Notes under the pieces: generated by a model
Databases searched by the model: none
Seen by the model: the letters and a program-made list of their open reading frames with translations, nothing else
Told to the model about the DNA's origin: nothing
Made by a program: the position numbers and the translations under genes
Shown: piece after piece, positions 15,147 to 19,661 of the stretch
Layout of the letters: each line of letters begins with the position of its first letter
Numbering within the stretch: position 1 is the stretch's first letter
NCBI GenBank assembly: GCA_003229495.1
Contig: QIEB01000550.1
Coordinates: forward strand, 1 to 19,661
Source of the DNA: Flammeovirgaceae bacterium
Lineage (GTDB): Bacteria; Bacteroidota; Bacteroidia; Cytophagales; Cyclobacteriaceae
Length of the DNA stretch: 19,661 nucleotides
Reading direction: 5' to 3'

Positions 15147-15626
15147 ATGATACAACGGGTTCAGTCTTTATTTCTTATGGGTGTAACAATTTGCCTTGCT
15201 GCTACCTTATTTTTTCCCGTGTGGGAAAAGAGGGATATGAACACTGACTCAGGAGCAACTTTGGAAGTTTTCTTTATCGAAGTCCATCCTAAAGATCAAC
15301 CGGTTACCAGAGAATATTTTCCTACTGCCATACTTGGAATACTTGCAATTATTGGCATTGGTGTAGCTATGACTGAGATATTCAAATATCGCAATCGGTT
15401 AGGTCAGATGAAATTGGGTGCACTGAATTCACTGGTGATGGCTGGTTTTCTTGGTCTTGCGGTATATTTTACCTTTCGCTTGGAAAATATGGTATCTGTT
15501 CCGGGAGAAGGAACCTATAAGTTTGGAATGTATCTGCCTGCCGTGGCTCTTATTTGCAACTTACTAGCAAACAGATTTATTCGTAAAGATGACACTTTGG
15601 TGCGTTCAGTTGATCGTATCCGTTAA
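15147..15626 (+). CDS. DUF4293 membrane protein
   Basis: The 159-residue protein begins MIQRVQSLFL, the typical opening of DUF4293 proteins in Bacteroidota. Four membrane segments are predicted: about 5-24, 60-82, 92-110 and 125-142. A polar loop lies between the first two, and the C-terminal tail is basic and charged (NRFIRKDDTLVRSVDRIR). The function of the family is unknown. It is transcribed divergently from truA with a 90-bp spacer rich in T-runs, where I found no strong promoter match. Confidence 0.82.
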   Translation: MIQRVQSLFLMGVTICLAATLFFPVWEKRDMNTDSGATLEVFFIEVHPKDQPVTREYFPTAILGILAIIGIGVAMTEIFKYRNRLGQMKLGALNSLVMAGFLGLAVYFTFRLENMVSVPGEGTYKFGMYLPAVALICNLLANRFIRKDDTLVRSVDRIR

Positions 15627-15663
15627 GCTTGAGGGGACATACTGTAACTATTAATCATACCAT

Positions 15664-16104
15664 ATGAGTTTATTTGATCTTTTCAAATCAAAAAACAAAG
15701 ACAATCGTAAATCCTATCTCAAGGAAATAATTAAGGTAGCCAAAGCAGACGGGCTCCTGGACAAAAGAGAATATGAGTTAATTTTGAAGATTGGACACAA
15801 ACTCGCTTGTTCTGCTGATGAAATAAAAGAGTTAAGAGATGAAATTCAGCTTGATGATCCAGCTGAAGCCTCTCAATCCAAAAAACATCGGCTTGAGTTA
15901 CTTTTTGATTTGGTGGCGATCATGTTGATAGATGGCACCATTGATCCAAAGGAACTGGGTTTATGTAAGTCAATAGCAATGAAATCAGGGTTTGAGCCGG
16001 AAGTAGTAGACGATATCGTTCATCGCATCAATATCCTTACCCAATCTGGCAAATCCATAGAACAGGCCAGTGTTGAGGCCTTTCAGGTTTATAGTAAAGC
16101 ATGA
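15664..16104 (+). CDS. TerB-like protein, first of two tandem paralogues
   Basis: The 146-residue helical protein starts MSLFDLFKSKNKDN and contains two TerB-type half-motifs, KADGLLDKREYELILKIG (about 28-45) and MLIDGTIDPKELGLCKSI (about 91-108). Each has an acidic loop, Asp-Gly followed by an Asp and a Glu, then a helix. TerB-like domains occur in tellurite-resistance proteins and in DjlA-type proteins and can bind metal ions; no tellurite gene is near. It is 37 nt downstream of the DUF4293 gene and 103 nt upstream of a similar gene. A cytoplasmic location is likely, since no signal peptide is seen. The precise role is unknown. Confidence 0.7.
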   Translation: MSLFDLFKSKNKDNRKSYLKEIIKVAKADGLLDKREYELILKIGHKLACSADEIKELRDEIQLDDPAEASQSKKHRLELLFDLVAIMLIDGTIDPKELGLCKSIAMKSGFEPEVVDDIVHRINILTQSGKSIEQASVEAFQVYSKA

Positions 16105-16152
16105 GGAACAATCATCGTTAAGTCTTCACATGTAATATATCGCCGGTTATTA

Positions 16153-16167
16153 TGGTGTTATACACCA
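16153..16167. promoter_or_regulatory. 15-bp dyad before the second TerB-like gene
   Basis: TGGTGT-TAT-ACACCA is a perfect 6-3-6 inverted repeat, 40 bases before the start codon at 16208 and inside a 103-base spacer. It could be an operator for a dimeric regulator or a small hairpin. A weak promoter-like pair (TTG, 18 nt, TATTTG) follows it. Confidence 0.35.
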
Positions 16168-16207
16168 ATGTGTTGGTTAATATTGATTGACCATATTTGG
16201 AGACATC

Positions 16208-16654
16208 ATGCCTCTACAAAAACTATTTCAAAAAAAAGAATTTGGGGAGTCTATGGATTATCGACAAACCTATGTGGAGCAACTTTTTAAAATGGCTCAT
16301 TCGGACGGTCACATGGACGAATGTGAGTACCATTATATTTTAAAAGTAGCCCAGCGTCTCGAAATTGAAGTGGATTTTGAACATATGCATCAAAATCTGA
16401 AGAATATCTCATTGGACACATCCTCAAGCCAAAAATTTGGGTTTGATCTGTTGTTTGACATGTCATGGCTAATGCTGGTTGATGGCGAAATTGATGACAG
16501 GGAACTCGAACTGGGGATGAATCTTGGCACTCAGCTGGGATTCCTGTCTTCCAATGTCAGGCAAATGGTACTCTCTATAGTTCAACACAAAAAAATGGGG
16601 CTACCCCCAGCAGAAATCAAAGACAAGCTGAAACAACTGTTCGGTCCCGAGTAG
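16208..16654 (+). CDS. TerB-like protein, second paralogue
   Basis: From the ATG at 16208 the protein has 148 residues; a TTG in frame at 16187 is less likely. It aligns along its length with the preceding gene: MPLQKLFQKK opening, MAHSDGHMDECEYHYILKVA as the first acidic half-motif and MLVDGEIDDRELELGMNL as the second, with similar spacing between them. The two genes therefore look like an old tandem duplication that has diverged strongly outside the acidic motifs. It is soluble and has no signal peptide. Partner and function are unknown; the separate upstream dyad may give it regulation of its own. Confidence 0.68.
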   Translation: MPLQKLFQKKEFGESMDYRQTYVEQLFKMAHSDGHMDECEYHYILKVAQRLEIEVDFEHMHQNLKNISLDTSSSQKFGFDLLFDMSWLMLVDGEIDDRELELGMNLGTQLGFLSSNVRQMVLSIVQHKKMGLPPAEIKDKLKQLFGPE

Positions 16655-16692
16655 CAAATTTCTGTCACTAATTCCCCTTCTACCTTTCGAAA

Positions 16693-16707
16693 CTGACAGG
16701 TTGTCAG
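16693..16707. promoter_or_regulatory. dyad upstream of htpG, candidate heat-shock operator
   Basis: CTGACA-GGT-TGTCAG is a perfect 6-3-6 inverted repeat 82 bases before the htpG start. Its right arm overlaps the -35-like box of the promoter candidate described separately, so a bound dimer would be placed to control initiation. It is not the CIRCE element, which has 9-bp arms. Confidence 0.5.
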
Positions 16708-16730
16708 AATATTTAGTGCTTTCTTATACT
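16701..16730 (+). promoter_or_regulatory. candidate htpG promoter
   Basis: TTGTCA at 16701-16706 and TATACT at 16725-16730 are 18 bases apart. This resembles the general sigma70 pattern rather than the Bacteroidota TAnnTTTG type. The predicted start near 16737 would give a leader of about 50 bases before htpG. It may point to a different sigma factor or an activator at the overlapping dyad. Confidence 0.4.
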
Positions 16731-16788
16731 GGAACGAAATTTGAATTGTCCAAATCGCATTCAAATTTGTCCATTAAAAGAACATAAA

Positions 16789-18681
16789 ATGAAAGAGAAA
16801 GGCACTATTTCCATACATACCGAGAATATATTTCCCATAATAAAGAAATTCCTCTATTCTGATCATGAGATATTCTTACGGGAACTGGTAGCCAACGCTG
16901 TGGATGCTACCCAGAAACTGAAAAGATTGTCTTCTCTTGGAGAATTCAAGCATGAATTAGGCGATGTTACCGTAGAAGTAATCGTTGATAAGAAGAAGAA
17001 AACTATTACAATTCGTGACAAGGGGATCGGAATGACATCCGAGGAAATAAAAAAATATATCAATCAAATCGCTTTTTCCGGAGCTGCTGATTTTGTAGAA
17101 AAATTCAAGGATTCCGGGGACGACAAAGATATAATTGGAATGTTTGGGCTGGGCTTTTATTCAGCTTTTATGGTTTCTAATAAGGTAGAAATCATTACCA
17201 AATCCTATCTGGATAAAAGCACCGCAGCACATTGGGAGTGTGATGGAAACACTGAATTTGCCATTAGCAGTTCGAAAAGAACTAAACGTGGTACCGATGT
17301 AGTATTACATATAAACGATGATTCCAAGGAGTTCTTGGAGGAAAATCGGATTCAGGGAATCTTGGAGAAGTATGCCAAGTTCCTACCAGTCAGCATAAAA
17401 TTTGGTCAGAAAGATAAAAGTGTAGAGGATGGGAAGGACAAAGACGGCAACCCAAAATACAAGACCGTTAAAGAAGATAATATCATAAATAGCACCGATC
17501 CTATTTGGACCAAATCTCCCTCCGATCTCAAGGACGAAGATTATTTAAAATTCTATCGGGAGCTTTATCCTTTTTCAGAAGACCCTCAGTTTTGGATTCA
17601 TCTAAATGTTGATTATCCCTTTAATCTCACCGGGGTGCTGTATTTTCCCCGATTAAAAAACGATTTTGAAATCCCGAAAAATAAAATCCAATTATACTCC
17701 AGGCAGGTATTCATTACAAACGAGGTCAAAGATATTGTTCCTGAGTTCCTGATGCTACTTCATGGAGTGATTGATTCACCGGATATACCGCTGAACGTAT
17801 CCAGAAGCTTCTTGCAATCGGACAGCAATGTCAAAAAGATCAATGCGTATGTCACTAAGAAAGTAGCAGATAAGCTTGGAGAGCTTTACAAAAAGGACAG
17901 GAAAGCATACCAGGAAAAGTGGTCAAATATTGGACTTTTTGTAAAATACGGTATGCTAACCGACGAAAAATTTTACGATAAAGCGAAGAATTTCGCCCTT
18001 TTGAAGAACACAGATGGAAATTACTTTACACTTGATGAATACCGTGAAAAGGTAGCAGTTAATCAAAAGGACAAAGATGACAATGTGGTCTTTTTATATA
18101 CTACAGACTCTGCGAAACAGGATACTTTTATACAATCTGCCAAGAAAAGATCCTATGACATATTAGTACTGAACGAAGTGATCGATAGTCATTGGATCAA
18201 TCATCTTGAGCAAAAGCTGGAGAAAACCAATTTGAAAAGGGTTGATGCTGATACTATTGATAAACTTATTGGTAATGGTAATGCAAATGAAAGCGTGTTG
18301 TCTGAAGAAGAACAAACGCAACTGAAGGATGTATTTACCAAGGCCATTGACAATTCAAGTTTAATGATCCAGGTTGAATCAATGGCTCCAGATGAAATGC
18401 CGGTGTCAATTACGCTTCCGGAGTTTATGCGGCGTATGAAGGATATGGCGGCGACCGGAGGAGGCGGGATGCCTTTTATGGGTCCAATGCCGGAAACTTA
18501 CAACGTGGCCATTAATGCCAATCACCCGATAAGTAGCAAGATATTAGCAGCAAAAAGAGAGGACACCCGTGTTAAGTATGCAAAACAAGCATATGACCTG
18601 GCATTGTTAAGCCAAAATATGTTAGACGGAGCATCTTTGACGAAGTTTATTGAACGCAGTGTAGAACTCGCCTCCAAATAG
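16789..18681 (+). CDS. htpG: molecular chaperone HtpG (Hsp90)
   Basis: HtpG is the bacterial Hsp90, a dimeric ATP-driven chaperone of the cytoplasm. The ATG at 16789 is chosen because the protein then starts MKEKGTISIHTENIFPIIKK as in homologues; an open frame begins 16 codons earlier at a TTG. The 630-residue product shows the GHKL ATP site: Glu32, Asn36 and Asp39 in RELVANAVDA, Asp77 in RDKGIGM, and GMFGLGFYSAFMV (117-129). It continues with a middle domain (IHLNVDYPFNLTGVLYFP, LNVSRSFLQ) and a C-terminal dimer domain. A Gly/Met-rich stretch (AATGGGGMPFMGPMP) precedes the last helices, a feature I associate with Bacteroidota HtpG. A dyad and promoter-like sequence lie upstream, and a G-tract repeat follows the stop. 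Confidence 0.96.
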   Translation: MKEKGTISIHTENIFPIIKKFLYSDHEIFLRELVANAVDATQKLKRLSSLGEFKHELGDVTVEVIVDKKKKTITIRDKGIGMTSEEIKKYINQIAFSGAADFVEKFKDSGDDKDIIGMFGLGFYSAFMVSNKVEIITKSYLDKSTAAHWECDGNTEFAISSSKRTKRGTDVVLHINDDSKEFLEENRIQGILEKYAKFLPVSIKFGQKDKSVEDGKDKDGNPKYKTVKEDNIINSTDPIWTKSPSDLKDEDYLKFYRELYPFSEDPQFWIHLNVDYPFNLTGVLYFPRLKNDFEIPKNKIQLYSRQVFITNEVKDIVPEFLMLLHGVIDSPDIPLNVSRSFLQSDSNVKKINAYVTKKVADKLGELYKKDRKAYQEKWSNIGLFVKYGMLTDEKFYDKAKNFALLKNTDGNYFTLDEYREKVAVNQKDKDDNVVFLYTTDSAKQDTFIQSAKKRSYDILVLNEVIDSHWINHLEQKLEKTNLKRVDADTIDKLIGNGNANESVLSEEEQTQLKDVFTKAIDNSSLMIQVESMAPDEMPVSITLPEFMRRMKDMAATGGGGMPFMGPMPETYNVAINANHPISSKILAAKREDTRVKYAKQAYDLALLSQNMLDGASLTKFIERSVELASK

Positions 18682-18683
18682 AG

Positions 18684-18712
18684 TAGGGTGTTAGGGTGTT
18701 AGGGTGTTAGGG
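18684..18712 (+). repeat. telomere-like G-tract tandem repeat (8-nt unit)
   Basis: The unit TAGGGTGT is repeated 3.6 times without error. It gives four GGG tracts separated by identical 5-nt TGTTA loops, which satisfies the classical G-quadruplex pattern on the + strand. It starts two bases after the htpG stop and ends one base before the stop of the convergent mtnA gene, so it fills the whole spacer. On the htpG transcript the G-rich strand would lie just past the stop codon. No normal terminator hairpin is visible here. Confidence 0.85.
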
Positions 18713-18713
18713 A

Positions 18714-19661
18714 TTACGAATTTTTCATTGCTCTTTTTTCCGGAAACATTTTCAGGATCGATTGCTCATTTGCTTCGCATATTCCACGTTCAGTAATAAG
18801 ACCAGAAATTAATCGAGACGGTGTTACGTCAAAAGCATAGTTAGCGGTGGGGCTGTCTGGTGGTGTCAAAAGGACTTCTTTGATTTCGCCTCTATGTAAT
18901 CCTTTAATGTATTTGACTTCTTCAGGAGCGCGTTCTTCAATGGGGATCTCTCCCATTCCGTCTTTGATTACCCAGTCAAAAGAAGAACTTGGCAGTGCCA
19001 CATAAAAAGGAATATTGTTATCATAAGCTGCTAGCGCCTTGAGGTAGGTGCCAATTTTGTTTGCTACATCCCCTGTATAAGTAGTCCGATCGGTTCCTAC
19101 AATGACCAGATCTACCATCCCCTTTTGCATAAGATGACCCCCAGTATTATCCGGAATTACCGTGTGTGGGATGTCCTGTTCTCTAAGTTCCCAAGCTGTC
19201 AGGCGGGCTCCCTGATTCCGGGGACGCGTTTCGTCCACCCAGACATGAAGATCAATACCTTGGGCTGCCGAGGCATAGATCGGGGCAGTAGCAGAGCCAT
19301 AGTCGACGAAAGCCAGCCAACCGGCGTTACAGTGGGTAAGCACATTTACCGGCTGGTCAGGTTTACTTTTACTAATGCTTTCAATCAGTCGTTTCCCGTG
19401 CTCACCTATTGATTGACAATAATTGACATCTTCATTGGCAATATCCTCAGCGGTGGTTAAAGCAATATTTATCCTTTCCTGACCCTCAGCGCATTGGCGA
19501 ATTGCTAATAATTGACGGTCAACCGCCCAGGATAGATTAACAGCTGTTGGACGTGAAGCTAACAGGATTTCCGCACTTTGCACCAACGAGTGATCAAACC
19601 CATTCGGATGGTCAATGGCTTCAAGAGCTGCCAGATACATGGCATAACCTGCGGTGGCTCC
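18714..19661 (-). CDS. mtnA: methylthioribose-1-phosphate isomerase (N-terminus cut by window end)
   Basis: MtnA isomerises 5-methylthioribose 1-phosphate to 5-methylthioribulose 1-phosphate in the methionine salvage pathway. The reading frame is open to the window end, so the gene continues beyond 19661; an internal Met at 19640 is not the real start. About 315 residues are present out of the usual 350 or so. Key motifs are the catalytic Cys in LTHCNAGWLAFVDYGSATAP, the catalytic Asp in VIVGTDRTTYTGDVANKIGTY, and PFYVALPSSSFDW. The closing YAFDVTPSRLISGLITERGI is the usual family C-terminus. Loss of similarity to eIF2B-alpha-type relatives elsewhere, plus the intact HCNAG and GDVANKIGTY motifs, favours MtnA over related ribose-1,5-bisphosphate isomerases. 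The gene converges on htpG. Confidence 0.9.
   Translation of the reverse strand, partial: GATAGYAMYLAALEAIDHPNGFDHSLVQSAEILLASRPTAVNLSWAVDRQLLAIRQCAEGQERINIALTTAEDIANEDVNYCQSIGEHGKRLIESISKSKPDQPVNVLTHCNAGWLAFVDYGSATAPIYASAAQGIDLHVWVDETRPRNQGARLTAWELREQDIPHTVIPDNTGGHLMQKGMVDLVIVGTDRTTYTGDVANKIGTYLKALAAYDNNIPFYVALPSSSFDWVIKDGMGEIPIEERAPEEVKYIKGLHRGEIKEVLLTPPDSPTANYAFDVTPSRLISGLITERGICEANEQSILKMFPEKRAMKNS

Noticed and set aside
15664..16654. Tellurite-resistance (ter) operon
   Set aside because: Only TerB-like folds are present; no terC, terD, terA or terE gene is in the window.
16693..16707. CIRCE (HrcA) element before htpG
   Set aside because: The dyad has 6-bp arms with a 3-nt gap and does not match the CIRCE consensus of 9-bp arms with a 9-nt gap.
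18684..18712. CRISPR array or phage attachment site
   Set aside because: The unit is only 8 nt with no spacers, and no tRNA gene or integrase is nearby; it is a simple tandem repeat.

Overview
The window looks like a chromosomal core region of a Bacteroidota bacterium, probably of the Cytophagales type. The evidence is: a dihydroorotase of the Bacteroidota form (Asp-Asp-Gln-Val-His-Phe-Arg-Glu-Pro-Gly), an elongated NusB, a DUF1573 lipoprotein, a DUF4293 protein, an HtpG with a Gly/Met-rich C-terminal insert, scarce Shine-Dalgarno sequences, and a good Bacteroidota-type promoter (TTTG, 19 nt, TAnnTTTG) in front of tRNA-His. Genes are tightly packed, and no insertion sequence, phage gene, CRISPR array or rRNA gene was seen.

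Layout. Positions 1-1420: window edge, then dihydroorotase (pyrC, +). 1484-1605: promoter and tRNA-His(GTG), +. 1606-1858: no intact gene, but a coding-like minus-strand relic. 1857-2123: small conserved-looking + ORF that overlaps coaE tail to tail. 2109-8128: one minus-strand run of eight genes, read from high to low coordinates as amino-acid dehydrogenase, nusB, ytxH-like, NAD-type isocitrate dehydrogenase, DUF1573 lipoprotein, yajC, YbbR-like protein, coaE. All gaps are below 30 nt, so it is probably one operon, headed by a candidate promoter at 8172-8202. 8294-11913: a + strand group of an ABC exporter half, a His-rich cupin lipoprotein and a metzincin-like lipoprotein. 11984-15056: a minus-strand operon truA, second ABC exporter half, GyrI-like membrane-anchored protein, joined by two 4-nt GTGA overlaps. 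15147-16654: + strand DUF4293 protein and two tandem TerB-like paralogues. 16693-18681: htpG with a dyad and promoter-like sequence upstream. 18684-18712: telomere-like G-tract repeat filling the gap between two convergent genes. 18714-19661: mtnA (minus), its N-terminus cut by the window end.

How the genes fit together. The minus-strand operon mixes central carbon and amino-acid metabolism (isocitrate and branched-chain amino-acid dehydrogenases, CoA synthesis) with transcription and secretion functions (NusB, YajC). The two ABC half-transporters carry complementary defects: one has Asp for the Walker B Glu with an intact LSGGQ, the other has the Glu but LSVGQ. That is the pattern of a heterodimeric exporter, although the genes lie on opposite strands about 2.5 kb apart with two predicted lipoproteins between them.

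Most of the window is ordinary housekeeping sequence. The items most worth a second look are the split ABC pair with its lipoproteins, the metzincin-like active site with unusual spacing, the dyad before htpG, the four-G-tract repeat, and the antisense relic near the tRNA.
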